Origin: Leptolyngbya sp. FACHB-261
GTDB lineage: Bacteria; Cyanobacteriota; Cyanobacteriia; FACHB-261
Length of the DNA: 64,000 nucleotides
Reading direction: 5' to 3'
Assembly (NCBI RefSeq): GCF_014696065.1
Contig: NZ_JACJPL010000026.1
Span: 372,001 to 436,000 of the forward strand
In this document: piece by piece, positions 28,661 to 40,413 of the stretch
Position numbering within the stretch: position 1 is the first letter of the stretch
Layout: each line of letters starts with the position of its first letter
The notes under the pieces: generated by a model
The model's database searches: none
Told to the model about the DNA's origin: nothing
What the model saw: the letters and a program-made list of their open reading frames with translations, nothing else
Program-made: the position numbers and the translations under genes

Positions 28661-28899
28661 GTCAAACACTAGAACTGAGTCCTGTTAACGTCGAGCAGGT
28701 TTTGGACACCCTGCGCCCATACCTGATGGCCGATGGTGGCAATGTTGAACTGGTCGAAATTGAAGGTCCCATCGTCAAGTTACGCCTTCAGGGAGCTTGC
28801 GGCTCTTGCCCCAGCTCTACCTACACCCTCAAGATGGGCATTGAGCGCAAGTTGCGCGAGTCAATTCCTGAAATTGCTGAAGTCGAACAGGTAATGTGA
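28657..28899 (+). CDS. NifU C-terminal-domain (Nfu) iron-sulfur scaffold
   Basis: The 80-residue protein is a single Nfu domain with [19 protein letters not shown] and the cluster-binding CGSC (residues 48-51) followed by PSSTYTLK. It should assemble or carry a [4Fe-4S] cluster for delivery to apoproteins; cyanobacterial NfuA-type proteins of this size supply photosystem I. The ATG lies within the stop of the histidine kinase (ATGA overlap), so translation may be coupled. A terminator follows at 28948. Confidence 0.93.
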   Translation: MSQTLELSPVNVEQVLDTLRPYLMADGGNVELVEIEGPIVKLRLQGACGSCPSSTYTLKMGIERKLRESIPEIAEVEQVM

Positions 28900-28947
28900 G
28901 TTGGCGCCAGAAGCCATTCGACCTCTCAAGCTGAGAGAAACTTTACG

Positions 28948-28977
28948 AGCCCCCTCCATTTGGAGAGGGCTTTGCCT
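28948..28977 (+). terminator. Terminator after nfu
   Basis: A 10-bp stem with one mismatch (28948-28957 with 28962-28971, loop ATTT) is followed by TTGCCTTT. It lies 49 bases after the nfu stop. Confidence 0.8.
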
Positions 28978-29429
28978 TTAAAGCCACTCAATGACCTAAC
29001 TGAAATAACTCTTAAATAAAATCCCCGCCTCTGCCAATAGGAGGTCTCGGAAGCCTAGAGGGACAAAGTTGACAGAGCCTAAACTGCCCCAATGGCCTGC
29101 TACTCAAGGCTTCAGAAACTCCGAATGTCCAGCCAGCTTGGATTTGACCTTTTTGTCTTTTGATCCCTTTAAAGCCAATAAGAAACGTAAAAGTTTATGG
29201 GTAGCTTTATAAGAGTTAAAAGTCGGAGCAGAGAGCTAGAGCTATATTCAATAGGCTCAAGCTAAGCCTGAAAGCTTCTAGCACCTGTATCTATTGTGAA
29301 AAGTTCTTTTCCAGAGCAGGGACCTAGTTGATAATGGCTGCATTGACAAAGCGGGGTACTGGGTGGGCTTTAGCCCCAGGTCTTTGACCCCAACAGCGAT
29401 CCTCGATCAGCACCTAAGGGAGAACAAAC
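28978..29429. other. Upstream region of chlL
   Basis: About 450 bases without a gene must hold the chlL promoter and leader. AGGGAG at about 29418 is the ribosome site for GTG 29430. I see no riboswitch or defined operator. Confidence 0.5.
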
Positions 29430-30296
29430 GTGAAATTAGCGGTTTACGGCAAAGGCGGCATTGGCAAGTCCACCACGAGCTGTAACATCTCGGTGGCGCT
29501 GGCCCGTCGGGGTAAAAAGGTCCTTCAGATTGGCTGCGACCCCAAGCACGACAGCACGTTTACGCTAACGGGTTATTTGATCCCAACGATTATCGATACC
29601 CTGGCTGAAAAGGATTATCACTACGAAAACGTTTGGCCTGAGGATGTCATCCACCCAGGCTATGGCGGCGTGGACTGCGTGGAAGCCGGCGGACCCCCTG
29701 CCGGCGCTGGCTGCGGCGGCTACGTCGTGGGTGAAACGGTCAAGTTGCTCAAAGAACTCAACGCTTTTGACGAATACGACGTCATTCTGTTCGATGTGTT
29801 GGGTGACGTAGTTTGCGGTGGTTTCGCGGCTCCCCTCAACTACGCTGACTACTGCATGATCGTCACGGACAATGGCTTTGACGCTCTGTTTGCTGCCAAC
29901 CGCATTGCTGCCTCAGTGCGAGAAAAGGCGCGGACCCACCCCCTACGGCTGGCGGGTCTGATTGGCAACCGCACTTCTAAGCGCGACTTGATCGACAAGT
30001 ACATCGAAACCGTGCCCATGCCGGTGCTGGAAATCCTGCCCCTGATCGAGGACATCCGCGTTTCTCGCGTTAAGGGCAAGACTCTGTTTGAGATGGCAGA
30101 AACCGATCCGTCTCTCAGCTATGTCTGCGATTACTATCTGAATATTGCCGACCAAATCCTAGCGTTGCCAGAAGGCGTCGTTCCTAACGACACCCCAGAT
30201 CGCGAGCTATTTTCACTGCTGTCAGACTTCTATCTAAATCCTGTCGTTCCTGCCAAGAGGTCAGAAGACGAAGAACTCGACCTGATGATGGTCTAG
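29430..30296 (+). CDS. chlL: Light-independent protochlorophyllide reductase, ATP-binding iron-sulfur protein ChlL
   Basis: The 288-residue protein is NifH-like. The P-loop is GKGGIGKST (8-16), and cluster cysteines lie in [11 protein letters not shown] and [10 protein letters not shown]. The homodimer carries a bridging [4Fe-4S] cluster and passes electrons, with ATP hydrolysis, to ChlN/ChlB for reduction of ring D of protochlorophyllide in the dark. GTG 29430 was chosen because it gives the standard [10 protein letters not shown] start and has AGGGAG upstream. chlN follows after a DUF5331 gene; chlB is not in this window. Confidence 0.97.
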   Translation: MKLAVYGKGGIGKSTTSCNISVALARRGKKVLQIGCDPKHDSTFTLTGYLIPTIIDTLAEKDYHYENVWPEDVIHPGYGGVDCVEAGGPPAGAGCGGYVVGETVKLLKELNAFDEYDVILFDVLGDVVCGGFAAPLNYADYCMIVTDNGFDALFAANRIAASVREKARTHPLRLAGLIGNRTSKRDLIDKYIETVPMPVLEILPLIEDIRVSRVKGKTLFEMAETDPSLSYVCDYYLNIADQILALPEGVVPNDTPDRELFSLLSDFYLNPVVPAKRSEDEELDLMMV

Positions 30297-30382
30297 CCTG
30301 TTACCACCGAGACATGGTAGGACACTGATCTTGCGCAAGCATAAAGCGCATTGGCAATCGTTGTTCTTACCGAGGTCTTAGG

Positions 30383-30824
30383 GTGAACGCAGAGAAGCTC
30401 TGTCAGGATGTAAAAGCCAAATGGTTGGCTTACTACCAAGACAACCGTAGCTGGATCACCAAGCTACAAATCTGGTCAACTTATGACGGCCAACGGCGCC
30501 CCTCCTCAGGGTTCATTCTTGCAGTCGTTGGATCACTAGAGCCCCACTTAGCACAATCGCTGCCAATTGTGGTCCAGTTCAGCAACAACCCTGACCGAAT
30601 TGTGTCGGCCCTTGGCCTCAACTTTAATCCTGACGTTGAGCTTCAACGATTAGCGAAGGTTCGGCAGAACGGAACGAGAACAGGAGAAGCAAGGCTATTG
30701 CCCAGCCTTGGAGCAGAAGGTAGCCGAGTTGAAGGCCAAACTCTTAAGGAGTTACCCGCCGGTGACCGAGACGCGGTTCCCCACAGTGCCAGTCCTCGAG
30801 CAGATGAAGCCTGCCGAGGGGTAA
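30383..30824 (+). pseudogene. DUF5331-type protein between chlL and chlN, apparent frameshift
   Basis: From GTG 30383 the first 90 residues (LCQDVKAKWLAYYQDNRSW, DGQRRPSSGFILAVVGSLEP, ALGLNFNPD) match the small cyanobacterial family, which I recall as DUF5331, found between chlL and chlN. After about 30655 this frame turns into Arg/Gly/Ser-rich sequence to a stop at 30839-30841. The frame one base later reads EREQEKQ, then ALEQKVAELKAKLLRSYPPV, a coiled-coil-like tail ending at TAA 30822-30824. One extra base between about 30654 and 30670 explains this. Function is unknown; the location suggests a role tied to the reductase. It may still make a truncated, altered protein. Confidence 0.7.
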
Positions 30825-30841
30825 CTCGAGGCTCTGCTTAG

Positions 30842-32338
<1,497 letters not shown>

Positions 32339-32379
32339 GCAGATCTGATCTTCTGATTTGATGTTGTTCAATTAATATG

Positions 32380-32424
32380 AACCCTACCCCAACTGTCAAT
32401 GGACAAGTGGGGTAGGGTTTTTTA
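32380..32424 (+). terminator. Terminator of the chlL-chlN unit
   Basis: A 12-bp perfect stem (32380-32391 with 32408-32419) is followed by TTTTT, 42 bases after the chlN stop. Confidence 0.93.
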
Positions 32425-32496
32425 TAGAAGTATGCCAAGTGAGTTTTGAAGCTTTAAATCAGCGCAACTGATTAAGAAGACTGATTTCACCAAAGC

Positions 32497-33908
32497 CTAC
32501 TGCTTGAGTCCCTCATTAGGTAGCCAAATTTCGAAGTGAGTCTCGCCATCGTTGCTGCTGGCTGTAATCTGACCGCCCATCAGGTTTAGCAGTTGTTGAA
32601 CCAGAGCTAGCCCCAGGCCAGTGCCCTGAATTCCTTGGTGGACTGCCTGCTTGGAACGGTAGAACTTATCGAAAATTGCGTCTATCTCATGGGCTCCAAT
32701 TCCAGGACCACATTGATAAACTGTACCCGGGTTGCTAATCGCTCCTGTATCACTTGAATACGAATCCAGCCGTTAGCCGGCGTGTATTTATAGGCGTTAT
32801 TGAGCAACTCGCTGAGGATTCGTGTCAGACTCATACGATCCCCCTGAATCAGTAACAGCGGGGGCTCAAAGTGAAGGGTTAGCTCAAGGCTCTTCTGCTC
32901 CAAACCTGGCCGCCAAAGCTCTGCCCGTGACAGGATCAGTTGCTGTAGGTCAACAGGTTCTTGCTCAAGAATCTGCATCTCAGACTCTAGTCGTTGAATG
33001 TCTAGCAAATCGTTGACCAGTTCAATTTCCTGGTGACATTGCTGCTCCAAAATATCGAGATAAGCTCTGATTTTAGAACTGGTGGCAAGCTGATCTGATA
33101 GCAGCGGTTCAAGTGTGACTTTCAGCATTCGGACTGCTAAGTCAATGCTGGCTAGAGGAGTCCGCAATTCGTGGCTGACCGTACTGATAAAGGCGTCTTT
33201 GAGTAAACTAGCCTCATGCAGTTCTTCATTTTGCTGCCGCAGCTGTTGGGTATGTTCTGCAACTTGGCTCTCCAGATATCTTTGGCGCTCACAGCCCTGT
33301 TCATAGAGTTCAGCCTGCCGCAGCGCAACCGCTAGTTGGTCAGCAATAACTTGAGCGAACTCCACCTCCTCCTCAAGCCAAATACGGGAGCCCGTACACT
33401 GATGAAAGATCAGCAATCCCCACAGATGGTCTTGTTGCAGGATCGGCACGATCAGCTTCGCTTGGACGGAGAGCGTCCGCAAAAACAGAATATGGCACTC
33501 ACTCAACAGAGCTGCATCAACGGAGGGAGTTATGCTGATCCGCCCCTGAGCATAGAGTTGCCGGTAGTGCTCAGGGATATGCTCTGCTCCAAGATGCAGC
33601 CCGCGCAGCGCCTTGAATGACGACACCACAGCCTCAGCTACACACAGCCCACTGCCGTCCGGTAAAAACTGATACACCAAAACCCGGTCACTACTCATTG
33701 AGCGCTGCAGCTCACCCACAGCGGTATCCAGGGTTTCCTGCACATTTAGGCTGGCACGGATGCGACGAACAATGTGGTACATCAGACTTTGCCGCTGAGC
33801 TTGAAGCTTGAGCTGCTGCTCAATTTGCTTGCGCTCTATCAAGGCTTGAACGGCGTCAGCTGGACTGGTCCAGCTGGCCGCCTCGGGCTTCAGTCTCATC
33901 ATCGCCAT
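32497..33908 (-). pseudogene. GAF sensor histidine kinase broken by a one-base frameshift
   Basis: From ATG 33908 the frame gives a GAF domain (about 45-200, with SSDRVLVYQFLPDGSG), a coiled coil, a HisKA H box (STVSHELRTP) and the N box (LLNNAYKYTP). It then stops early at 32682-32684. The G1/G2 part continues one frame over from about 32712: CGPGIGAHEIDAIFDKFYRS, then GTGLGLALVQQLL, ending at TAG 32497-32499. Inserting one base at 32712/32713 would restore a kinase of about 470 residues (QFINCGPGIG). As read, the product lacks the second half of the ATP-binding domain and should be inactive. Confidence 0.82.
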
Positions 33909-34147
33909 CAACCTGTTGGGAGGGAACTGCGTTAGTTAAAGGGTGAACTCTCGGCTGGGTAATCCTTCTAGCCAAAGAGATCACAGCTCACAGCCGTGCA
34001 AGACTTTGAGGACTTAAACACTCGCGGCCTACACAGAGCTATGTAACATATGCTACATTCGCCGCAAGGATATTCACCTTTTCTTAACCATTGTTCATGG
34101 CGGGCTATATTTGACCCCTAAACAACGGAGAGGCTTTGGCTAGGAGC

Positions 34148-35584
34148 TTAACCTGGCCGTAGTTGCCTTTGTTCGCGTAGGTGGTCCCGCAATTCTTCAA
34201 TCTGCTCTAGGTTAGAGCTGGGATTGTCATCAGGAGAGCGCTCAAAATAGCTAAGTTTGACTTCTTCAAGTAGGTCTGTGAGCAGAGACTCAATCTGTCG
34301 TAGCGTACGACTTCCCTGTAGTTCTGAGCGCAAAACACTAGCTGTTCGCTGTCCCAGTTGGTTTAAGAGCTCTGCACCGGTGGAGTCTTTTAAGGCAGAG
34401 GCCAAGGTAGCTTGGGTTGTCTGGGATAGGCTAGCCACAATTTGTCCTGCAACCTGTGCCGGGACTTCGCGGAAACCAGGTAAGTTTTGTAGGCCTTGAT
34501 AAAGTGGCAATTGCTGCAAGACAGCTTCAAGGTTATAGCGTAGTAAAGCTTCTAACTCAGGTTGAATTTTAGGCAGTACCTGATTTACTAGAGTCTCGAC
34601 TATATGAGTAGTAATGACTGCGAGATTATCAACTCCGTCGATGTCGATGTATTGATGCTCACTGGGTTGCAGTAACCAACGAGAAACCTCCCCTCGCTTA
34701 ATTGCAGTTTGGGTCTGGCTGATGATTTGTACGACCACCAACTCGGTGATCTCTGTAGCCATGCCAGTCGCTAAGCTATGACTGATTTGCATCCAAACTG
34801 GATCTAGATTGAGAAGTCTAGCCTGGTGCAACCGAATTGTCACCGGAAGCACGCGCAGCCAGCGAAATACAGGTAACAACAAAGGCAGGTCATACCAACG
34901 CCAAAGCACGGCCTGAAACCAGGATAAATGGCGGTGGCGACGGCTGAGATAGAAGGTTCGAACCAAAAACTCCAGACCGAAGATGCCAATAAAAATTAAA
35001 TCAATGCGCCAAAACTGGTCTACAGGCTCACCGTTCTCGCCTGTAGCACGCCAATAATTAGTCTGAACTAAGGGCCGAATCCGATCGTTAAAGAAGGCTA
35101 TTTCTTGCGGCCAGCGATCGCGAGTTAGGTGTTCTTGGCTCCAGAAGATATTGAACGATTGAGTCGAGGAGTCATTGCCGATATGCTCCCGAACTCGCCG
35201 CTTAATCTTTTCGAGAGTACCTGTTTTGTTGGCCACTTCAAACGGATTTTCTTGGATCATGGTCGCACTTTGCTCACGCAGATTAGCAAGCAAACTCTCA
35301 ACTTGGGGAGCCTGTGGACCTGCTTGTGCTAACTCACGCTCTAGCTGAGCTACCGTTGCCAGATATCTCTGCGTGTCTCGATGCGGTTCGATGCCCTTTA
35401 GGGGGTCATAGCGCTGCGTCAGAGCAGGTAGATTGTGTAGATAGACATCTCGCCAGGGAATATAACTCAGGTCAAATGCGACCCAGCCCAGATCGATTAG
35501 AGCAATCAGAGCCATACACTTTTCAAACCACTTGCCCCCGCGCGATGCTTTGCGGACAGTAGTTGTTTGGGCTGGAACGTTCAT
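34148..35584 (-). CDS. Conserved cyanobacterial membrane protein, unknown function
   Basis: From ATG 35584 the product is about 478 residues. It has a hydrophobic segment near the N-terminus (MALIALIDLGWVAFDLSY), a periplasmic or cytosolic helical region, then a membrane block at about 190-250 (LIFIGIFGLEFLVRTFYL, YDLPLLLPVFRWLRVLPV). That block has the flavour of voltage-sensor S1-S4 proteins, without a pore motif. The C-terminal half is a long helical soluble domain. I recognise it as a conserved cyanobacterial protein of unknown role. The start codon sits inside the hairpin at 35582-35616; an in-frame TTG at 35599 is an alternative start. Confidence 0.7.
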   Translation of the reverse strand: MNVPAQTTTVRKASRGGKWFEKCMALIALIDLGWVAFDLSYIPWRDVYLHNLPALTQRYDPLKGIEPHRDTQRYLATVAQLERELAQAGPQAPQVESLLANLREQSATMIQENPFEVANKTGTLEKIKRRVREHIGNDSSTQSFNIFWSQEHLTRDRWPQEIAFFNDRIRPLVQTNYWRATGENGEPVDQFWRIDLIFIGIFGLEFLVRTFYLSRRHRHLSWFQAVLWRWYDLPLLLPVFRWLRVLPVTIRLHQARLLNLDPVWMQISHSLATGMATEITELVVVQIISQTQTAIKRGEVSRWLLQPSEHQYIDIDGVDNLAVITTHIVETLVNQVLPKIQPELEALLRYNLEAVLQQLPLYQGLQNLPGFREVPAQVAGQIVASLSQTTQATLASALKDSTGAELLNQLGQRTASVLRSELQGSRTLRQIESLLTDLLEEVKLSYFERSPDDNPSSNLEQIEELRDHLREQRQLRPG

Positions 35585-35616
35585 ACTCTTGAGGGGCAAT
35601 ATCCCTCAAGAGTATG
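35582..35616 (-). promoter_or_regulatory. Hairpin covering the start codon of the downstream gene
   Basis: A 14-bp perfect inverted repeat (35582-35595 with 35603-35616, 7-base loop) includes ATG 35584-35582 and the CAAGAG just before it. In mRNA the start would be paired, so the hairpin could limit translation. It could instead be a terminator-like element for the upstream transporter gene, but no T run follows. Confidence 0.6.
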
Positions 35617-35664
35617 GAAGACCCTTACCCAATGCGCAATCTCCATGCAGCTAGACTTAACGGC

Positions 35665-37131
35665 CTAGGCTTTGCCAGAACCCGATCGACGCTCGACTGT
35701 TGGCTCTGGTGCTTCGGGGAATAAAGGCTCCAGCATGAGATCGCCCAAACTGCTCTGCTCCAAGTGAGCCGCTGGTGGCAGTCCAGCTTCTGCTGCTGCG
35801 GCTAGAGCTGGAACCTCGGCTTGGCTTTGAGCTTCATCCTTGGGTAACCAAGTCAGAAAGGGTAAGGGCAACAACGTGCTGAGATTGGTAATCACAACCA
35901 GCAGCCAGAGCCGATCAAAGTTGCTCTCACTGATCCCTAACCAGTTCATCAGTAGGGCACCGGACTCGTAGGAGAGCAGTCCTGCCAAATTGGTCACCGA
36001 CATCAGCAGCGCGAAGAGTGTTGCCTCAATGCCCGGTGGGCACAGCCGAGCGGCTAGAACCATGACCGGCATGTAAGCGACCTGTCCCATGACGGTCAGA
36101 ACCAAGCTGTCGCCGATGCTGAACCAATGATCGTCGATGCCCAACATTCGGTTGGTATGGGTGACCAGCAGAAGCATGGTCATGCCCAGAACCGCAGACA
36201 GCAGCGTTGACCAGAAAAAGATCACCCGAACCGGTACAGGTCTTAGGAATCGCTGAAAGATCCAAACTCCGGTCAGGGAAGCCACGCTGGTAACCAAGCG
36301 CACCCGCCCCAGAAACTCGGGCTGGAATCCCAAGTCGTTGGTTGTGAAAAAGAAAAACGCTGAATCAGCAGTTGGCGTTGCTAGCCACAGAAATACGAAG
36401 GCTGTCGGTAGCCAAATCGCTTTCTGGGTCATGGCCTGACGCAACTGCTTCACCTGAGTAAAGGCTGCTGCCCAGCTAGGCGCCTCTGTGACTCGTGATT
36501 CGGAAATCAAGCCAGCCACTGCTGAGACAATCAGCGGAAACGCCGCCGTAATCGCAAACACGGTATGGGTGCTGAAGTGCTGCAACAGCGAGCCACTGAA
36601 GTAAGCCGTGAGAATTCCACCCACGGCGGAAGCGCCCCAGCACAAGGACTGAAGTGCGCCTGCCTCTCGGCTCGACTCAATCCGAGCTCGTTCTACTACC
36701 AGTGAGTCCACGATCACATCGGCCATAGCGATCGAAAACGAACTGAGACCAATGACCAGTGTTGCTGCCCAAGCAGTGTGCACGACGGTTGCTAGGCATA
36801 GCCAAGCCAGGGCTCCCAGCACACCGGATAACACCAGATAGGGACGCCGCCGATAGCCCAGCACTGGCAAGCCATCGGAAAGAAAGCCGAATACTGGCTT
36901 GATCACCCAGGGCAGAGCAGCGATTCCCATTAGGGCAGAAACCTGAGCTGGACCTAAGCCCAGTTCATCTTTGAGAAAGAAGCTAACGGCCAGACGAGCC
37001 AAGCCCAGAACACCCTGTACAAAGTAGACCAGCAGAATGGCAACCAGTTCAGGTGTGGGTTCATGACCCAAGAAAACTTTTTGAGTCAGGAACGATTTGA
37101 ACTTAGCGGGACTGGAAGGGAAAACGAGCAT
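35665..37131 (-). CDS. Folate/biopterin (BT1-family) MFS transporter
   Basis: The 488-residue protein has about 12 membrane helices. Typical BT1 features are VYFVQGVLGLARLAVSFFLK, ALPWVIKPVFGFLSDGLPV, GYRRRPYLVLSG and SIAMADVIVDSLVVERAR. Characterised cyanobacterial and plastid relatives move folates or pterins across membranes. The last 50 residues form a hydrophilic tail rich in Ala and Glu. The start ATG 37131 is the only good one. The gene lies 80 bases upstream of the membrane-protein gene in the same direction, so they may be co-transcribed. Confidence 0.9.
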   Translation of the reverse strand: MLVFPSSPAKFKSFLTQKVFLGHEPTPELVAILLVYFVQGVLGLARLAVSFFLKDELGLGPAQVSALMGIAALPWVIKPVFGFLSDGLPVLGYRRRPYLVLSGVLGALAWLCLATVVHTAWAATLVIGLSSFSIAMADVIVDSLVVERARIESSREAGALQSLCWGASAVGGILTAYFSGSLLQHFSTHTVFAITAAFPLIVSAVAGLISESRVTEAPSWAAAFTQVKQLRQAMTQKAIWLPTAFVFLWLATPTADSAFFFFTTNDLGFQPEFLGRVRLVTSVASLTGVWIFQRFLRPVPVRVIFFWSTLLSAVLGMTMLLLVTHTNRMLGIDDHWFSIGDSLVLTVMGQVAYMPVMVLAARLCPPGIEATLFALLMSVTNLAGLLSYESGALLMNWLGISESNFDRLWLLVVITNLSTLLPLPFLTWLPKDEAQSQAEVPALAAAAEAGLPPAAHLEQSSLGDLMLEPLFPEAPEPTVERRSGSGKA

Positions 37132-37380
37132 TGATAATTCTTAACAAATATCAACCCTCCTATGATACCCCCTAGCCTCTTGCTACCATCATGCGAAAAT
37201 TCAGGCATCAGTGACCTTGCATATTAAGCCTTGCCGATTCATCAGCCCCAGCTAATCAAAATCAGTTAAGCAGCTCCGTTAGTCGGACCCAATCGACTTT
37301 CCACCCCCAGACAGAGTGGTAAGAAGCAAGCTTATTACTAGGATTGCGATCGATCCGAATTGCAATTTTTGGTTGAGTTT

Positions 37381-37635
37381 ATGGCAGCTTCATCACCTCT
37401 CCACGGCACAGACCTAGTTGATTGTGCGAGGGCAAATGCGCGAGAGGGAATCGAGGTTGCTGCTAATCTTTGCGGTTACGGTCAGGACCTGACAACATTC
37501 AGCCAGGAGCTGAAGCAAGCTTGCCAGGACATGGGGATACAGATTGACGAACTCAGTGATTTGATGGCCGATCAGCAGCAATCAGGGCTCAGCCAAGGCA
37601 TTGATGCTGGCTTAGATTTGCCACTTAATCCTTAA
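37381..37635 (+). CDS. Small acidic conserved hypothetical protein
   Basis: From ATG 37381 the 84-residue product reads GTDLVDCARANAREGIEVAA, then LCGYGQDLTTFSQELKQACQ. This helical pattern with a conserved CGYG is one I associate with small cyanobacterial proteins. No function is known to me. An in-frame TTG at 37360 is a weaker alternative start. The gene stands alone, divergent from the BT1 transporter. Confidence 0.65.
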   Translation: MAASSPLHGTDLVDCARANAREGIEVAANLCGYGQDLTTFSQELKQACQDMGIQIDELSDLMADQQQSGLSQGIDAGLDLPLNP

Positions 37636-37871
37636 TTTTTCGCTAGCTCGCTGAGCAGGTTTACAAGGGCTCAGGCTATTAAAAATCTGGGTCTATTTTT
37701 GGCTTCTCAAGCTTTAGATTCTCAAGTGGATTTTTAAGTTTTGTCAGTCTTGTTGCCAAAAGCTCGGAAATGCTTTGGCTACTGCTTTGACTATTGACGG
37801 GGTTGAGTGCATACAGTTGTGCAGTGAGTGTGGTAAAGCAGACCACACTCACTTATCCCTCAATAGCTGTC

Positions 37872-38453
37872 ATGGAGCTTCTCACCGACCTTCTGATTCC
37901 TGGCGTCTCCCTGCTAGAAAAGATAGGACGAACTATCTTGGTTTACTTTTTTCTGCTGGTTGCTCTGCGCTTAGCTGGCAAACGAGAACTAGGACAAATC
38001 ACAGGGTTTGACCTGGTCGTGCTGCTGATGCTTTCAAACACAGTGCAGAACGCCATCATCGGTGACGACAACTCTGTATCAGGAGGCGCAATTGGTGCCG
38101 CAACCCTTCTGGTCTGCAATTATTTAGTGGTACAGATTGCCTACCGTTATCCGGTGGTGAGCCGATAGGTAGAAGGTACTCTCACGACCTTAGTCAGCAA
38201 TGGTCAGGTCATCCTAGAGCACTTGACAGCCGAGGTGATTACACAAGCCGAACTCAGAGCAAGCCTACGACGTCAGGGTTTCGAAGATTTGTCGGAGATT
38301 AAAGTTGCTATTTTGGAGACCAGCGGCAGTCTTACGGTAGAGCCTCAGCGTCCCAGCCAAGATGAACTACGGACTCAAGCCATTGTTGAGCAGCTGGCCC
38401 GTATTGAAACTGGTCTGAGTGCAATATCTCAGCAGCTCCGAGGAGGACAATAA
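37872..38453 (+). pseudogene. DUF421 (YetF-like) membrane protein with an in-frame stop
   Basis: From ATG 37872 the frame gives a DUF421 N-terminus (LLVALRLAGKRELGQITGFD, then LVVLLMLSNTVQNAIIGDDN) with about three membrane helices. It meets TAG at 38166-38168 after YPVVSR. The same frame then continues as VEGTLTTLVSNGQVILEHLT, then QAELRASLRRQGFEDLSEI, the normal cytosolic half of the family, to the stop at 38451-38453. The family usually reads RLVEG here, so a sense codon (for example TTG) seems to have become TAG. The full span of 193 codons equals a normal-length member. It is either a recent pseudogene, a read-through case or a base-call error. Confidence 0.85.
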
Positions 38454-38549
38454 CCCTTGGCTAGCTTGAGCAAGCGTGAGATAGAATTGTTAAAGCTTCG
38501 TTACCAGGCTTGACACTGGTAGCCCTATTTTTTCCTATCCCTGGCTTCT

Positions 38550-40340
38550 ATGACCCTCCCGATTCGCAACGTCGCGATCATTGCTCACGTTGACCACGGC
38601 AAGACCACCCTGGTCGATGCCCTACTCAGGCAGTCTGGCACGTTTCGGGAAGGCGAAGAAGTCCCAGACTGTGTCATGGACTCCAACGATATCGAGCGGG
38701 AACGCGGCATCACAATCTTGTCTAAGAACACTGCCGTTCGCTACAAAGAGACCCTGATCAATATCGTCGACACGCCAGGACACGCTGACTTCGGTGGTGA
38801 AGTCGAACGAGTTCTGGGGATGGTTGAAGGTTGTCTCCTGATCGTTGATGCCAACGAAGGTCCTATGCCCCAAACTCGCTTCGTGCTTAAGAAGGCACTG
38901 GAGAAGGGGCTGCGACCCATTGTTCTCGTCAACAAGATTGATCGTCCTCAAGCTGACCCCCACCGTGCGATTGACAAGGTGCTGGATCTGTTCCTGGAAT
39001 TGGGTGCAGATGACGATCAGTGCGAGTTCCCCTACCTATTTGCCTCTGGCCTCCAGGGTTACGCCAAGGAAACCCTCGAAGAAGAAGGCGCAGACATGAA
39101 GCCGCTCTTCGATGCTTTCCTGCGGCATGTACCACCGCCAGTTGGCGATCCAGAGAAGCCTCTGCAACTGCAAGTCACTACCCTGGACTACTCCGAATAC
39201 TTAGGTCGGATTGTGATCGGTAAAATTCACAATGGACGGATTAAGGCAGGTCAGCAAGCAGCCCTAGTCAAAGATGATGGCAACATCATCAAGGCCAAAG
39301 TTGCTAAGCTTCAGGGTTTTGATGGCCTCAAGCGGATCGATTTGGAAGAGGCCACTGCAGGCAACATTGTGGCAGTCGCCGGTTTTGCAGATGCCAACAT
39401 CGGCGAAACCATTACTTCCCCCGACAATCCCCAGGCTCTGCCCCTGATCCACGTTGATGAGCCGACCCTGCAGATGACCTTCTCGGTCAATGACTCCCCC
39501 TTCGCCGGCCAAGAGGGCACCTACGTCACCTCACGTCAGTTGCGTGACCGCCTATTCCGCGAACTGGAGACTAACGTTGCTTTGCGTGTGGATGAAACCG
39601 ATTCGCCCGACCGCTTCGCAGTGGCTGGACGGGGTGAACTGCACTTGGGCATCCTGATCGAAACCATGCGACGTGAAGGCTACGAGTTCCAGGTATCACA
39701 GCCGCAGGTAATCTACCGGGAAGTGAATGGACAGCCTTGTGAGCCTTACGAGTGCCTGGTGATGGACGTGCCAACTGATACGGCGGGAGCTTGTATCGAG
39801 AAGCTGGGCCAGCGCAAATCTGAGATGCAAGACATGATGCCAGGTGGCAACAACCGCACTCAGTTGGAGTTCGTAATTCCAGCTCGGGGTCTAGTGGGTT
39901 TCCGAGGGGAGTTCATGCGCCTAACCCGTGGGGAAGGCATCATGAACCACAGCTTCCTGGACTACCGGCCCCTGGCAGGTGAAGTCGAGACTCGCCGGAA
40001 TGGTGTGTTGATCTCCTTCGAAGAGGGCACTTCTACCTTCTACGCCATGAAGAACGCTGAGGACCGGGGGGCCTTCTTCATTAGCCCTGGGACTCGCGTC
40101 TACAAGGGCATGATTTTAGGCGAGCACAACCGGCCCCAGGATCTGGAACTCAACGTCTGCAAGACCAAGCAATTGACCAACCACCGTGCTTCTGGTGGCG
40201 AAGAACTAGTGCAATTGCAGACTCCGATCGATATGAACCTGGAGCGAGCCCTAGAGTACATCAGCGCTGACGAACTGGTAGAAGTGACGCCGAAGTCAGT
40301 CCGTCTCCGCAAGCTGTCGAAGAAGTTGGTGAAGCGCTAG
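38550..40340 (+). CDS. typA: Ribosome-associated GTPase TypA/BipA
   Basis: The 596-residue translational GTPase has G1 AHVDHGKTT, switch [18 protein letters not shown]4 NKIDRP, domains II and III, and the TypA-specific C-terminal domain. [20 protein letters not shown] and [11 protein letters not shown] are diagnostic. It binds ribosomes and is needed under stress or cold. The length equals the family standard. It follows the DUF421 gene by 96 bases and has its own terminator. Confidence 0.97.
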   Translation: MTLPIRNVAIIAHVDHGKTTLVDALLRQSGTFREGEEVPDCVMDSNDIERERGITILSKNTAVRYKETLINIVDTPGHADFGGEVERVLGMVEGCLLIVDANEGPMPQTRFVLKKALEKGLRPIVLVNKIDRPQADPHRAIDKVLDLFLELGADDDQCEFPYLFASGLQGYAKETLEEEGADMKPLFDAFLRHVPPPVGDPEKPLQLQVTTLDYSEYLGRIVIGKIHNGRIKAGQQAALVKDDGNIIKAKVAKLQGFDGLKRIDLEEATAGNIVAVAGFADANIGETITSPDNPQALPLIHVDEPTLQMTFSVNDSPFAGQEGTYVTSRQLRDRLFRELETNVALRVDETDSPDRFAVAGRGELHLGILIETMRREGYEFQVSQPQVIYREVNGQPCEPYECLVMDVPTDTAGACIEKLGQRKSEMQDMMPGGNNRTQLEFVIPARGLVGFRGEFMRLTRGEGIMNHSFLDYRPLAGEVETRRNGVLISFEEGTSTFYAMKNAEDRGAFFISPGTRVYKGMILGEHNRPQDLELNVCKTKQLTNHRASGGEELVQLQTPIDMNLERALEYISADELVEVTPKSVRLRKLSKKLVKR

Positions 40341-40380
40341 TACGTGTCGGTGCGCTAGATCCAACCCACTTTTAATTAAT

Positions 40381-40413
40381 AAACGGGTACCGACTGGTAC
40401 CCGTTTGTTTTTT
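40381..40413 (+). terminator. Terminator of typA
   Basis: An 11-bp perfect stem (40381-40391 with 40396-40406, loop GACT) is followed by GTTTTTT, 40 bases after the typA stop. Confidence 0.93.
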
